Part shown: positions 1 to 9,040 of the stretch, in pieces
Numbering within the stretch: position 1 is the first letter of the stretch
Layout: each line of letters opens with the position of its first letter
Assembly (NCBI RefSeq): GCF_010500955.1
Contig: NZ_QVMJ01000001.1
Coordinates: forward strand, 186,001 to 250,000
Length of the DNA: 64,000 nt
Reading direction: 5' to 3'
Origin: Bacteroides sp. 519
GTDB taxonomy: Bacteria; Bacteroidota; Bacteroidia; Bacteroidales; Bacteroidaceae
Notes under the pieces: model-generated
Databases searched by the model: none
The model's input: the letters and a program-made list of their open reading frames with translations, nothing else
Told to the model about the DNA's origin: nothing
Program-made: the position numbers and the translations under genes

Positions 1-682
1 TTTGGCTACGCTTGCTCAAAGCATCACGCATTTTGGGATATTTGCGATAAACAAAAGAAGGAATCCTGATATCCTTTGTTTCTTTGCGATATCCCCGGTT
101 ACGGGTAAGCACCACTACATTTCGATTGTTATATCCATCATCTATAGCCCGTTGCAGAGGGATAGAATCAACTATGCCACCATCGAGCATCGGAACACCA
201 TCTACATACGCAATTGGGCAAACAAAAGGCAAACTGCTTGAGGCTTTTACAATATCAATAACCCGCTTACTGTCGCTTTTTTCTTCAAAATAATTGGCTT
301 CGCCAGTGATACAGTTCGAGGTTACCATAACGTAGCGTTCGGGAGTAGCAAAGTAAGCATCGTAGTCATAAGGCAATATACGTTCGGGGAAATCATGGAA
401 CAATAAATCAAAATCCATAATATTCCGCTTCTTAAGCAGGTACTTTATCCCTATGTATCTATATTTTTCCAACAGATCAATGTTACTATATTTGGCCCTT
501 CCACGTTGGCGCGACATATACGAGAGTCCGTTACAAGCACCTGCCGAAACGCCGATTGTATAAGGGAAACGAATATCCTTATCCATGAAACAATCTAATA
601 CGCCACAAGTAAAGACGCCACGCATGCCTCCTCCTTCGAGTATCAATGCTGTAGACGGGGTTATTGCTATTTTACCATTCAT
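1..682 (-). CDS. Patatin-like phospholipase, 3' end cut by window edge
   Basis: The reading frame is open from an ATG at 682 leftwards past position 1, so the C-terminus is missing. The first 50 residues hold the oxyanion-hole loop GGGMRG (about 17-22) and the nucleophile elbow GVSAG (Ser about 46). A later LDGGIVDSIP segment carries the Asp of the Ser-Asp dyad. This is the layout of bacterial patatin-family lipid acyl hydrolases such as YjjU, which are cytoplasmic or membrane-associated and have no signal peptide. About 227 residues are visible against a usual 280-300. The exact lipid substrate is not predictable. Confidence 0.88.
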   Translation of the reverse strand, partial: MNGKIAITPSTALILEGGGMRGVFTCGVLDCFMDKDIRFPYTIGVSAGACNGLSYMSRQRGRAKYSNIDLLEKYRYIGIKYLLKKRNIMDFDLLFHDFPERILPYDYDAYFATPERYVMVTSNCITGEANYFEEKSDSKRVIDIVKASSSLPFVCPIAYVDGVPMLDGGIVDSIPLQRAIDDGYNNRNVVVLTRNRGYRKETKDIRIPSFVYRKYPKMRDALSKRSQ

Positions 683-727
683 TGTTTTAGTTGAAAGTTG
701 AAAGAAGATTTTCTCCTTAAGTTTCTG

Positions 728-755
728 CAAAATTAAAATTTTAATTAAGAATAAA
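728..755 (-). promoter_or_regulatory. Putative promoter of the patatin-like gene
   Basis: On the minus strand the -7 box TAATTTTG (728-735) fits the Bacteroidetes consensus TAnnTTTG. A TTTA at 752-755 may serve as the -33 box. The start codon at 682 would follow a leader of about 40 bases. Confidence 0.4.
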
Positions 756-893
756 CAGATAATTCTTATATTTACCAACTATTGACTGGAAAGTAAACAT
801 GAAAACATATTCAAGAGTATTCAATAACAATTGAAGGAAACCTTGACGACTCTGTTTCTCAGCATTAAATGTGATTGATTTCTAAAATTAATG

Positions 894-901
894 TATCTTT
901 G
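894..901 (+). promoter_or_regulatory. -7 promoter box of the C1 peptidase gene
   Basis: TATCTTTG is an exact match to the Bacteroidetes -7 consensus. It lies 30 bases before the ATG at 932 and supports that start over an in-frame ATG at 875, which lies upstream of the box. Confidence 0.6.
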
Positions 902-931
902 ACGCATAAATATAACTACATTATAATAATC

Positions 932-2095
932 ATGAAAAAAATGCTACTAACCGCCGCACTGTTTGCTTTTGCTATCGGTACCCAGGCGCAGAATTTTGTT
1001 TTCACAACAGTTAAGGAAAACCCAATCACATCAGTTAAAAATCAAAATCGTTCAAGCACTTGCTGGAGCTTTTCCGGACTTGGATTTATGGAGTCGGAGC
1101 TTCTACGTACAGGAAAAGGCGAATACGATTTGTCGGAGATGTTTGTTGTTCATCATACAATGACCGACCGTGCCGAAAGATATGTAAGAATGCATGGCGA
1201 TGGTGGTTTCTCGCCCGGTGGCAGTTTCTATGATGTTTTGTACACTTGGAAAAATTACGGAATAGTACCTCAGGATGCTATGCCGGGTATTAAATATGGT
1301 GAACCGTTGCCCATTCATAACGAACTCGATGCTGTAGCCGGCGGATATGTTAATGCTATTGCAAAAGGAAAATTCAGCAAGTTAACATCGGTTTGGAAAC
1401 AGGGACTTAGTGCCGTTTACGACACTTACCTGGGAGAATTGCCCGAAACATTTACATACAATGGCAAGGAGTACACTCCAAAAACATTTGCTCAATCACT
1501 GGGCTTAAATCCCGACGATTATATTTCGCTCACCTCTTATACACATTACCCATTCTACACAGAATTCTCTCTTGAGATTCCCGACAACTGGCGCAATGCA
1601 CTTTCGTGGAACGTTCCGCTAAACGAAATGATGAGTATTATTGACAACGCTGTAAACAACGGATATACTGTTGCATGGGCAAGTGATGTAAGCGAAATGG
1701 GATTCAGCAGAAACGGTATTGCTGTTGTGCCTGATATGGAACGTACTGACCTGAGCGGATCGGATATGGCTCGCTGGACTGGTCTTACTACCGAAGATAA
1801 GCGCAAAGAAGTTACTTCAAAACCCGCTCCTGAAAAAACAATCACTCAGGAAATGCGTCAAATGGCATACGATAACTGGGAAACTACAGACGATCATGGT
1901 ATGCAAATTTATGGTATTGCGAAAGACCAAACAGGAAAGTCATACTACATGGTTAAAAACTCGTGGGGAACCAACAACACATTTAATGGAACCTGGTATG
2001 CCTCAAAAGCTTTTGTTGAGTACAAAACAATGAACATTGTAGTACACAAAGATGCTATTCCACGTGACATTGCCCGGAAAATGGGATTGAAATAA
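932..2095 (+). CDS. Papain-like (C1 family) cysteine peptidase, aminopeptidase C type
   Basis: A secreted or periplasmic cysteine peptidase related to aminopeptidase C/bleomycin hydrolase. The ATG at 932 begins a clear signal peptide (MKKMLLTAALFAFAIGTQAQ), so the in-frame ATG at 875 is rejected. The catalytic Cys is in SSTCWSFSG (about residue 44). The His is probably in DDHGMQIYG and the Asn in VKNSWG near the C-terminus, which is the order of the papain fold. The length of 387 residues is slightly short for the family. It is transcribed alone and followed by a long inverted repeat. In vivo substrates are unknown. Confidence 0.9.
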   Translation: MKKMLLTAALFAFAIGTQAQNFVFTTVKENPITSVKNQNRSSTCWSFSGLGFMESELLRTGKGEYDLSEMFVVHHTMTDRAERYVRMHGDGGFSPGGSFYDVLYTWKNYGIVPQDAMPGIKYGEPLPIHNELDAVAGGYVNAIAKGKFSKLTSVWKQGLSAVYDTYLGELPETFTYNGKEYTPKTFAQSLGLNPDDYISLTSYTHYPFYTEFSLEIPDNWRNALSWNVPLNEMMSIIDNAVNNGYTVAWASDVSEMGFSRNGIAVVPDMERTDLSGSDMARWTGLTTEDKRKEVTSKPAPEKTITQEMRQMAYDNWETTDDHGMQIYGIAKDQTGKSYYMVKNSWGTNNTFNGTWYASKAFVEYKTMNIVVHKDAIPRDIARKMGLK

Positions 2096-2103
2096 TCCGG
2101 ATA

Positions 2104-2220
2104 TTAGAACACAGAGACACAGAGGCACAGAGTTTTTAAGTTACCATACGATGTATCTCATAACTCACTACTCATAACTCAAAACTTAAAACTCTGTGCC
2201 TCTGTGTCTCTGTGTTCTAA
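2104..2220. repeat. Long inverted repeat of simple CACAGAG-type sequence
   Basis: Arms at 2104-2140 and 2185-2220 are complementary over 36 bases with one extra base, around a spacer of about 45 bases that itself repeats ACTCATAACTCA-like text. Transcribed, it forms a very strong hairpin ending three bases before the next start codon (2224). It could terminate the peptidase transcript or mask the following gene. The repeated words suggest a dispersed repeat family. Confidence 0.75.
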
Positions 2221-2223
2221 TTA

Positions 2224-3126
2224 ATGAATAACTATATGGAAATCCGGATAGAAGAAATTACCTGCGAGAACGCCCTTAATAAACTCAAGCGCAAAATACC
2301 CTATGGATGGGATTTAAATGTGTATCGTGGTTGCCAACATGGATGTCCGTATTGCTTTGCACAATATTCGCATAAATACCTCGACAAAGATAATTTTACC
2401 GGAGATATACTTGTAAAAACAAATATTGTAGAGAAGCTGGAACAGGAATTGCGAAGCCCACGCTGGAAACGCGAAGTTATAAATCTGGGTGGCGTAACCG
2501 ATAGTTACCAACCAGCAGAGGCCGAATACAAAATCATGCCCGAAATCCTGAAACTGCTGATTAAATACAAAACACCTGCAATTATATCAACTAAATCCGA
2601 TCTGGTATTACGCGATTATGATTTAATCGACCAGTTATCGCGCATAACTTATATAAATATTGCCGCTACCATAACCTGTATGGACGAGAACATCCGCAGT
2701 AAAATAGAACCGGGCGGCGTAACTTCGCTACGGCGTTTTGCTATGCTGAAAGAGTTCAGAAAAACAAATGCCTCTACCGGATTACATCTGATGCCTATTA
2801 TTCCCTTTCTTACAGATAACAGAGAGAATCTGGAAACATTGTTCTATTACGCCAACGATAGCAAGGTGCATTATGCTTTACCAGGCACACTGTATTTGCG
2901 AGGGAAAACACGTAGCGTATTCCTCGATTTTATGCAAAAAGATTTTCCCCACCTCTTCGAATCATTCTCCCGCTTATACAAAACAGGAAGTGCCGGCCCT
3001 GAGTACAAAACAACGTTATACGAAATGGTAAACGAACTGCGAAGAAAATACAATGTTCAGTCGGGATACGCTAAGGTTATGAAAGAAAAAATGAATCCGC
3101 CCAATCCGCAGTTATCCTTGTTTTAG
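2224..3126 (+). CDS. Radical SAM protein of the spore photoproduct lyase-like family
   Basis: Cytoplasmic iron-sulfur enzyme. CQHGCPYC (Cys 37, 41, 44) is the CxxxCxxC cluster motif that binds the 4Fe-4S cluster and S-adenosylmethionine. The following GGVTDSYQPAE segment is typical of the SPL/Rv2578c-like radical SAM subfamily. The length of 300 residues is normal. Most members outside spore formers do not repair spore photoproduct, so the substrate is unknown. An ATG at 2236 is an alternative start. The last 23 codons are duplicated about 650 bases downstream. Confidence 0.85.
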   Translation: MNNYMEIRIEEITCENALNKLKRKIPYGWDLNVYRGCQHGCPYCFAQYSHKYLDKDNFTGDILVKTNIVEKLEQELRSPRWKREVINLGGVTDSYQPAEAEYKIMPEILKLLIKYKTPAIISTKSDLVLRDYDLIDQLSRITYINIAATITCMDENIRSKIEPGGVTSLRRFAMLKEFRKTNASTGLHLMPIIPFLTDNRENLETLFYYANDSKVHYALPGTLYLRGKTRSVFLDFMQKDFPHLFESFSRLYKTGSAGPEYKTTLYEMVNELRRKYNVQSGYAKVMKEKMNPPNPQLSLF

Positions 3127-3200
3127 TGTTTTAGTCCAATGTTTCGCCTGCGTCTCTACTTTCATAGAACAAAAATAGTTTCATTATAACTTGGGTTTAA

Positions 3201-3374
3201 AAAACTAGTAGTTTCATTTTGTTTTCTACCAATGAAACTATTAGTTTTCTATATAGAAAACAAGTAGTTTCATGCATAGAAAACAAGTAGTTTCCTATAT
3301 AGAAAACTGTTGGTTTCATACCGTGAAACTGTTGGTTTCATACTGAGAAACAGTTAGTTTTGTATAGAGAAACA
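3201..3374. repeat. Tandem palindromic repeats of about 23 bp
   Basis: Seven to eight imperfect units of about 23 bp follow one another, each containing GTTTC ... GAAAC so that every unit folds on itself. The last five run clearly from 3262 to 3374, with changing centres such as AAACAAGTAGTTTC and AAACTGTTGGTTTC. No spacers separate them, so this is not a CRISPR array. It resembles an expanded intergenic palindrome. Confidence 0.75.
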
Positions 3375-3706
3375 AAAGGCATCCTACAGAGATGCAAAAA
3401 CCGAATAACTAAATAACTAAAACAACCCCAAAGATATGAAAGTAACCAGTAAACGACATTACGTAATGACCTGATTTATGAAATCCTCAGCAAAATGTAA
3501 TATATGGAACTGTGTATGAGGTAATTATGAGTAATAAGTGGTAAGTTTTGAGTGATGGGTTATGATACTTGTAATGGTACTTATGTTTTACTTTTTTGGG
3601 GAATGCAATAATGTATCATGTTGAAAATCAATTTGATAGGTGTGTTATGATACTTATGATGGTTTTTTGGGCAAAAATCTTCTGTAGCTGAATGTCTGCC
3701 CTATAA

Positions 3707-3778
3707 CAGTTGGGATACGCTAAGGTTATGAAAGAAAAAATGAATCCGCTCGATCCGCAGTTATCTTTGTTTCAGTAA
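3707..3778 (+). pseudogene. Duplicated 3' end of the radical SAM gene
   Basis: These 24 codons, including an in-frame stop, copy the tail of the gene that ends at 3126 (3058-3126) with only a handful of substitutions; both read GYAKVMKEKMNP then PQLSLF. No upstream part of the gene is present. The segment from 3127 to 3706 carries only repeats and low-complexity sequence. Its TTTG at 3766-3769 lies where a -33 box is expected for the next promoter. Confidence 0.8.
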
Positions 3779-3785
3779 AAAGTCA

Positions 3786-3793
3786 TATCTTTG
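3786..3793 (+). promoter_or_regulatory. -7 promoter box of the outer-membrane hydrolase gene
   Basis: TATCTTTG matches the Bacteroidetes -7 consensus 20 bases before the ATG at 3814. A TTTG lies 16 bases upstream, inside the duplicated gene tail. Confidence 0.6.
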
Positions 3794-3813
3794 CACGCAA
3801 ATAAAACCGAAAT

Positions 3814-5022
3814 ATGAAAAAACTACTATGTATCTGCTTATTGAGCGGACTAATGGGATTTTCTCTGCATGCCAAAGATTTAACAAATGATTCCATAAAA
3901 CCTAAATTGCCACATTTTCTTATTTTTAATGCATCTAACGGTGCTGTAATTCCAACCAACGACTTTGTTGCTGGTGAATATAAAATTCCACATTATTCTT
4001 CCTTTTCCATAAAATATGGACTAACCTCTACCGGCGACGACTGGAAAGACCATGCATATGGCATGCCTTATGGGGGAATTGGTTTCTATATGGCTAATTT
4101 TTATCGTAATCACGATTTAGGTACACCTTTCTCACTTTATTTCTTTCAAGGGGCACAACTATTCAGATTAAAACATAATCTGAGCCTTAATTATGAATGG
4201 AACCTGGGAGGCTCTTTTAACTGGAAGTGTTACGATCCGTTCGACAATCCCAATAATATAGCATTGGGTTCCAGTGTAAACATTCATGTGGCAGGTAATT
4301 TGTTTCTCAAATGGCGGTTATCCAAACATTTTGATATTCATTTGGGAGCAGGCTTCACACATTTTTCTAATGGTGCATATTCATTACCAAACAAAGGACT
4401 CAACATGGTTGCCGGCTTTGTTGAACTTGCATACTATTTTAACAGGAAAGACGATGAAGGCTTTGTTGATCGAAGCATAACACCTCCTCCATTCAGAAAA
4501 AAGATAGATCATGATTTAATGATTCTCATTTCGTCCAGAAATGCACGCGTAGATACCCTCAATACTGGCTTATCGAGTGAGTTTACAGATCGTAAGTTTA
4601 AAGTACTGGGTATAAGTTATGCTCGTTTGTTTCAAAATTCCTATAAATACAAATGGGGTCCTAGTATAGAATTTACTTACGATGAAAGTGCTGGTATTAA
4701 ATCATGGAGACAGATACACCCTGAATCCGGAAAGATTTACGACAGGGTTAAGTTAGGTAAATTGGGCGATCGGTTTTCTTTGGGGGTTTCTTTAAAAGGA
4801 GAAATTGCTATGCCGGTATATTCTCTTTTCGCTAACCTGGGATACGATATTATTCATGCAAATGTTGTAGGTGCCCGGTTTTATCAGATACTGGGGGTAA
4901 AGGTTTACCTTAAAGATAACTTATTTGGCACATTTGGTATTAAGGCAACCAACTTCGGGAAAGCACAGTTCCTTTACTGGAATTTAGGTTATACGTTTAG
5001 TCAGGAAAGAAAAAAGAAATAA
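3814..5022 (+). CDS. Acyloxyacyl hydrolase-like (PagL-type) outer-membrane protein
   Basis: Predicted beta-barrel in the outer membrane that would remove an ester-linked acyl chain from lipid A. It starts with a signal peptide (MKKLLCICLLSGLMGFSLHA). Around residues 180-200, GFTHFSNGAYSLPNKGLN carries the His-Ser and Asn/Gly pattern of the PagL active site. Alternating aromatic strands run to the C-terminus. At 402 residues it is about twice the size of PagL, as in other Bacteroidetes members, which have a second barrel-like half of unknown role. It appears monocistronic. Confidence 0.8.
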   Translation: MKKLLCICLLSGLMGFSLHAKDLTNDSIKPKLPHFLIFNASNGAVIPTNDFVAGEYKIPHYSSFSIKYGLTSTGDDWKDHAYGMPYGGIGFYMANFYRNHDLGTPFSLYFFQGAQLFRLKHNLSLNYEWNLGGSFNWKCYDPFDNPNNIALGSSVNIHVAGNLFLKWRLSKHFDIHLGAGFTHFSNGAYSLPNKGLNMVAGFVELAYYFNRKDDEGFVDRSITPPPFRKKIDHDLMILISSRNARVDTLNTGLSSEFTDRKFKVLGISYARLFQNSYKYKWGPSIEFTYDESAGIKSWRQIHPESGKIYDRVKLGKLGDRFSLGVSLKGEIAMPVYSLFANLGYDIIHANVVGARFYQILGVKVYLKDNLFGTFGIKATNFGKAQFLYWNLGYTFSQERKKK

Positions 5023-5098
5023 TCCATATAACAAAATTCATATTAATTTGTTACTTTTACAATCATTATTCTCTGATTTCAAACAAATGCTATATAAT

Positions 5099-5215
5099 AT
5101 GATAACATTAAAAAAACGAAGCATAACACTTGTTGTCTTGTCTGTATTCTTCATGGGGACAAGCATTTATCCACAAAATTTGCTGCAAGAAGATATGCAA
5201 TCTTATTGTTATTGA
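5099..5215 (+). CDS. Small secreted-like peptide or gene remnant (38 aa)
   Basis: An ATG at 5099 opens 38 codons. The product has a basic start (KKR), a hydrophobic stretch (ITLVVLSVFFMG), then TSIYPQN, which looks like a signal peptide followed by about 15 residues. It could be the front of a degraded exported protein or a true small protein. No start or promoter evidence decides this. Confidence 0.35.
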   Translation: MITLKKRSITLVVLSVFFMGTSIYPQNLLQEDMQSYCY

Positions 5216-5266
5216 TTATAAAAATAAACGTTTTGGTATATCACGTTAAAATTATTAATAAACATT

Positions 5267-6541
5267 ATGTCTAAGTTTAAGCCCGAAACACTTTGTGTTC
5301 AAGCCGGATGGACTCCTAAGAAAGGAGAACCCCGTGTACTTCCTATTTATCAGAGTACAACATTCAAATATGATACAAGTGAACAAATGGCGCGTTTGTT
5401 TGATCTGGAAGACAGTGGCTATTTTTATACCCGTTTGCAGAATCCAACAAACGATGCTGTAGCAGCAAAGATAGCTGCATTAGAAGGTGGAGTAGCTGCA
5501 ATGCTTACATCAAGTGGTCAGGCTGCCAACTTCTATGCCATATTTAATATATGCCAGGCAGGTGATCATTTTGTTTGCTCTTCGGCTATCTATGGTGGTA
5601 CTTTCAACCTCTTCGAGGTAACAATGAAAAAGTTGGGTATTGAAGTAACTTTCGTTAATCCGGATGCTTCGGAAGAAGAAATATCCGCAGCTTTCAAACC
5701 TAACACAAAACTTTTGTTTGGAGAAACTGTTTCTAATCCATCACTCGAAGTATTGGATATTGAAAAGTTTGCTCGCATAGCCCATAACCACGGAGTACCT
5801 TTGGTGGTTGATAACACTTTTCCAACCCCAATTAACTGCCGCCCATTTGAATGGGGAGCAGATATTGTTGTGCATTCAACCACTAAATATATGGATGGAC
5901 ATGCAACAGCAGTAGGCGGATGTATTGTTGATAGCGGTAACTTTGACTGGGATGCGCATGCCGATAAATTCCCCGGACTATGTACACCAGACGAATCTTA
6001 CCATGGCTTAACTTATACCAAAGCTTTTGGCAAAGGTGCATATATAACTAAAGCAACTGCCCAATTAATGCGCGATCTAGGAAGCATCCCCAGTCCTCAA
6101 AATTCATTCTTGTTGAATATTGGCCTCGAAACGCTTCACCTACGCATGAAACAGCATTGCTATAATGCGCAGAAAGTTGCCGAATACTTAGAAGCAAACG
6201 AAAAAGTTGCATGGGTAAATTATTGTGGACTTCCAGGAAACAAATACTACAAACTGGCGCAGAAATACATGCCAAACGGTTCGTGTGGTGTAATCTCTTT
6301 CGGTTTGAAGGGTGGTCGCGAAATTTCCATCAAATTTATGGATAAGCTTGAACTGGTAGCAATCGTTACTCACGTGGCCGATGCCCGTACCTGTGTGCTT
6401 CATCCGGCAAGTCATACCCATCGCCAACTTAGCAACGAACAGTTAATTGAAGCAGGTGTACGTCCTGACCTAATTCGTTTATCGGTTGGTATTGAAAATG
6501 TAGATGATATTATTGCTGATATTGAACAAGCGTTAAATTAG
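5267..6541 (+). CDS. metY: O-acetylhomoserine aminocarboxypropyltransferase (sulfhydrylase)
   Basis: Cytoplasmic PLP enzyme that joins O-acetylhomoserine with sulfide (or methanethiol) to give homocysteine (or methionine). The length (424 aa) and start (KPETLCVQAGW) match the Cys/Met metabolism PLP family. The PLP lysine sits in VVHSTTKYMDGH (about Lys207). SSGQAANFYAI forms the phosphate-binding turn. The extra segment in the second half (GLTYTKAFGKGAYITKA) separates MetY from the shorter gamma-synthases. It is followed by a hairpin shared with the convergent gene. Confidence 0.93.
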   Translation: MSKFKPETLCVQAGWTPKKGEPRVLPIYQSTTFKYDTSEQMARLFDLEDSGYFYTRLQNPTNDAVAAKIAALEGGVAAMLTSSGQAANFYAIFNICQAGDHFVCSSAIYGGTFNLFEVTMKKLGIEVTFVNPDASEEEISAAFKPNTKLLFGETVSNPSLEVLDIEKFARIAHNHGVPLVVDNTFPTPINCRPFEWGADIVVHSTTKYMDGHATAVGGCIVDSGNFDWDAHADKFPGLCTPDESYHGLTYTKAFGKGAYITKATAQLMRDLGSIPSPQNSFLLNIGLETLHLRMKQHCYNAQKVAEYLEANEKVAWVNYCGLPGNKYYKLAQKYMPNGSCGVISFGLKGGREISIKFMDKLELVAIVTHVADARTCVLHPASHTHRQLSNEQLIEAGVRPDLIRLSVGIENVDDIIADIEQALN

Positions 6542-6554
6542 TAGTAAGAATTAA

Positions 6555-6598
6555 GTAAGTAGTAAGAATGCAATACTGTATAAATTCTTACTACTTAC
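6555..6598. terminator. Hairpin between convergent genes
   Basis: A perfect 15-bp stem (6555-6569 with 6584-6598, AGTAAG-type words) and a 14-base loop lie between the stops of metY and the convergent gene. It probably acts on both transcripts. No long T run follows on either side. Confidence 0.55.
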
Positions 6599-6617
6599 CC
6601 CTATAAGCTTATAATAC

Positions 6618-8210
6618 TCATTGAATAACAGCCGCCTGCGCAGAAGAAGGAAATGCCTTCTCTTTATAAAGCAAAACAACATTTGGATACACAATACTAT
6701 CCACACAAGTAAACTGAGACGAAAGAATAAAGTTCTCGAAGAAGTTACTGTTACGGAAAAAGAAATTCGGAACTAAACTAGAATACTCCGTAGGTTGTTT
6801 TTTTATCTCTCCCAAATCGGCTATTAACAAAAAAGAATATAAATCGGAGAGGTTTGCTTTTGTTTCCTCGTACATAACATCTGCTTCCAGTGTATTTCCC
6901 TTTTCAATATTATCAATATATGCAAGAATGCTATTGTTGTCGAGGCCAACAAGCATACTCCCTTTATAAAAACAAGCATACGAAAGTGTGGAAGAATTCG
7001 ATGTTCCTGTTAGTTGCGATAGCAACGTGTTTTCGGGCAAAGAGTATATAGTATGCGTTCCAGTTACAGTGTTGGTAGAGAGATTGCGCAAGAAACGTTC
7101 GGCCCGGATTTGATTTGTAACAGGGATATTAATAACCATGCATGTATTAAATACCGAGTCGGATGGATAAAATATACAGGTTGTTGCCGAGTTTTTAGCA
7201 TGTTCATTAAGGTAGCTCATTAACTCCCTGTTCTTATCTTTAATATATAACATCTGGCTTTGATCCTCTTTACCCATGCTGGTGAATTCGAAGATGCTTT
7301 CCAGATCGGCAACAGAATGCCTTTTAATATAGAATGTTGAAGCAGGAAGTATATCACCTGAGAGGTTTTCTACAGGCTTTTGATTTTTCAAAACATTCAT
7401 AAATGTAACAGTAGAATCTTGTGTGTGGTTTACTCCGGCAAAATACATTATATCCGAATTAATCTTCAAACTGAATTCGGTCCATCCGCCCACACAGGTC
7501 TTTAAGCTGTCTTTGCCTATGTTTATTGAACTCATTCGTAGATGTACAATAGCCGGATGTTGATTTCGGGCAGTTGTGCGTTTGGGAGAAAATCCGGGAT
7601 CGTTCAGAATAGATTTCTTAGACAGTTTGCTGTCAATTACCTGTTCAATTAATTTCTTCTGATAGCTTACAACCATAAAATCCGAGGTTATGTAGCAAGC
7701 CAGAAAACTATCATCGGGCATGGAGTAAATGCTAATCTCTTCTCCTTTGTAATCAAAGTATTTCGAAGGGAAGGAACTCTCACAATACTTCTTAATAAAC
7801 CTGTCGACCACATCTTTATCGCCTACCCCCAGCCTACAGTAAAATACCTGATTCCTGTTATTGTCTGGTTCGTGAAAGCTAATCAGCATCTTGCTCATTT
7901 GCCTGCTGAAACCATGCGGTGTTTCGCTCAATAATGTATTTATATATTCTTTCAGTTGCGAGAAAAGTATGGAGATATCACTTAAACCCTCTGTGTTGCT
8001 GTAACTGAGTTCATTAATACCTTTCAGTAAATCAACAACGTTATCAGAGTCTACAATAGCTATTGCATTGGATGGAACAATTGAATAAAGATCAAAGTCT
8101 TCTGCTTTCTCTACCTTAGTCATTCTAAAGTAGAAAAGCACAACAAACCCTATACACAGAAGTACAACCGAGGTTATTGTAGCAATTTTGAGAACAGAGC
8201 GAAGCTTCAT
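6618..8210 (-). CDS. Membrane-anchored protein of unknown function, 530 aa
   Basis: I do not recognise a specific family with confidence; the pattern resembles DUF3352-type proteins of Bacteroidetes. An N-terminal transmembrane segment (about residues 8-28, ITSVVLLCIGFVVLFYF) is followed by a large soluble part, presumably periplasmic. The ATG at 8210 is preferred because the 10 upstream in-frame residues are polar and the TM sits close behind it. It ends near the hairpin shared with metY and is 65 bases downstream of the MBL hydrolase, possibly cotranscribed with it. Confidence 0.7.
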   Translation of the reverse strand: MKLRSVLKIATITSVVLLCIGFVVLFYFRMTKVEKAEDFDLYSIVPSNAIAIVDSDNVVDLLKGINELSYSNTEGLSDISILFSQLKEYINTLLSETPHGFSRQMSKMLISFHEPDNNRNQVFYCRLGVGDKDVVDRFIKKYCESSFPSKYFDYKGEEISIYSMPDDSFLACYITSDFMVVSYQKKLIEQVIDSKLSKKSILNDPGFSPKRTTARNQHPAIVHLRMSSINIGKDSLKTCVGGWTEFSLKINSDIMYFAGVNHTQDSTVTFMNVLKNQKPVENLSGDILPASTFYIKRHSVADLESIFEFTSMGKEDQSQMLYIKDKNRELMSYLNEHAKNSATTCIFYPSDSVFNTCMVINIPVTNQIRAERFLRNLSTNTVTGTHTIYSLPENTLLSQLTGTSNSSTLSYACFYKGSMLVGLDNNSILAYIDNIEKGNTLEADVMYEETKANLSDLYSFLLIADLGEIKKQPTEYSSLVPNFFFRNSNFFENFILSSQFTCVDSIVYPNVVLLYKEKAFPSSAQAAVIQ

Positions 8211-8275
8211 AGTATAGTCTTTATTTTTGAGATGAAACAAAAATAATAAATTCCGTAAACAAACGAAAATATTAT

Positions 8276-9037
8276 CTAAAAAACTTCTAATTCAAGACCA
8301 TCGTAAGTTAAATGCATTCCATTGGGTAAAGTAGCTTCTGCTTCTTTATGTAGTCCCATATGGTGGCTCATGTGAATAAACCAGGTTTGGCCGGCGCCTA
8401 TCCTTTGGGCCACAGCTATGGCGTCATCTAATGTTTGATGAGACATGTGCGGTTCAATTCTCAGTGCATTCAATATCAATAAATCTAATCCTTCAAGATA
8501 TTGGTACGACTCTTCGGGCATGGTTAACATATCTGTAATATACGCCATATTGTTTATACGATATCCAAGGATGGGTAGTTTACCATGAATAACACGAATA
8601 GGAACTATTTTTGTGTTATTTATATAAAACACTTCACCTTCGGCAATATCTTTTAAAACCACATCGGGAACACCTGGGTATTTAATATCCGTAAAGCAAT
8701 AAGGCATTCTGTTCCTTAAGCGATTCCCAGTGTATTCTTCGGCATAAACAGTTACTTCGCCAAACCTACAAAAAGGTCTTAAATCATCTAAACCACCAAC
8801 ATGGTCATAATGTTCATGCGAAATAAGCACTCCGTCTATCTTGTTGAAATCTACGTGTAACATCTGTTCCCTGAAGTCGGGTCCGCAGTCCATTAAAAGA
8901 GTAGCATCATCTGTATAAATTAAGGCAGATGTGCGCAGTCGTTTATCTTTAGTGTCGGTAGAAGTACATACAGTACAATTGCATCCAATCTCAGGAACGC
9001 CAGTAGATGTTCCGCTACCCAATATTTTTATTTTCAT
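8276..9037 (-). CDS. MBL-fold metallo-hydrolase (PhnP-like)
   Basis: Cytoplasmic zinc hydrolase, likely a phosphodiesterase. The HEHYDH motif (VLISHEHYDHVGG) and later His/Asp residues form the metallo-beta-lactamase metal site. A CNCTVC cluster near the N-terminus (GVPEIGCNCTVC) is like the extra structural zinc site of PhnP-type enzymes. The ATG at 9037 puts the conserved MKIKILGSGTSTGVP at the N-terminus; the frame upstream of it is repeat DNA. There are no phosphonate genes nearby, so the substrate is open. Confidence 0.85.
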   Translation of the reverse strand: MKIKILGSGTSTGVPEIGCNCTVCTSTDTKDKRLRTSALIYTDDATLLMDCGPDFREQMLHVDFNKIDGVLISHEHYDHVGGLDDLRPFCRFGEVTVYAEEYTGNRLRNRMPYCFTDIKYPGVPDVVLKDIAEGEVFYINNTKIVPIRVIHGKLPILGYRINNMAYITDMLTMPEESYQYLEGLDLLILNALRIEPHMSHQTLDDAIAVAQRIGAGQTWFIHMSHHMGLHKEAEATLPNGMHLTYDGLELEVF

Positions 9038-9040
9038 GAT

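Noticed and set aside
875..931. Extended N-terminus of the C1 peptidase
   Set aside because: Crosses the -7 box at 894-901 and puts residues before a clear signal peptide.
3201..3374. Possible CRISPR array
   Set aside because: Units abut without unique spacers, unit length is about 23 bp and arms vary; no cas genes nearby.
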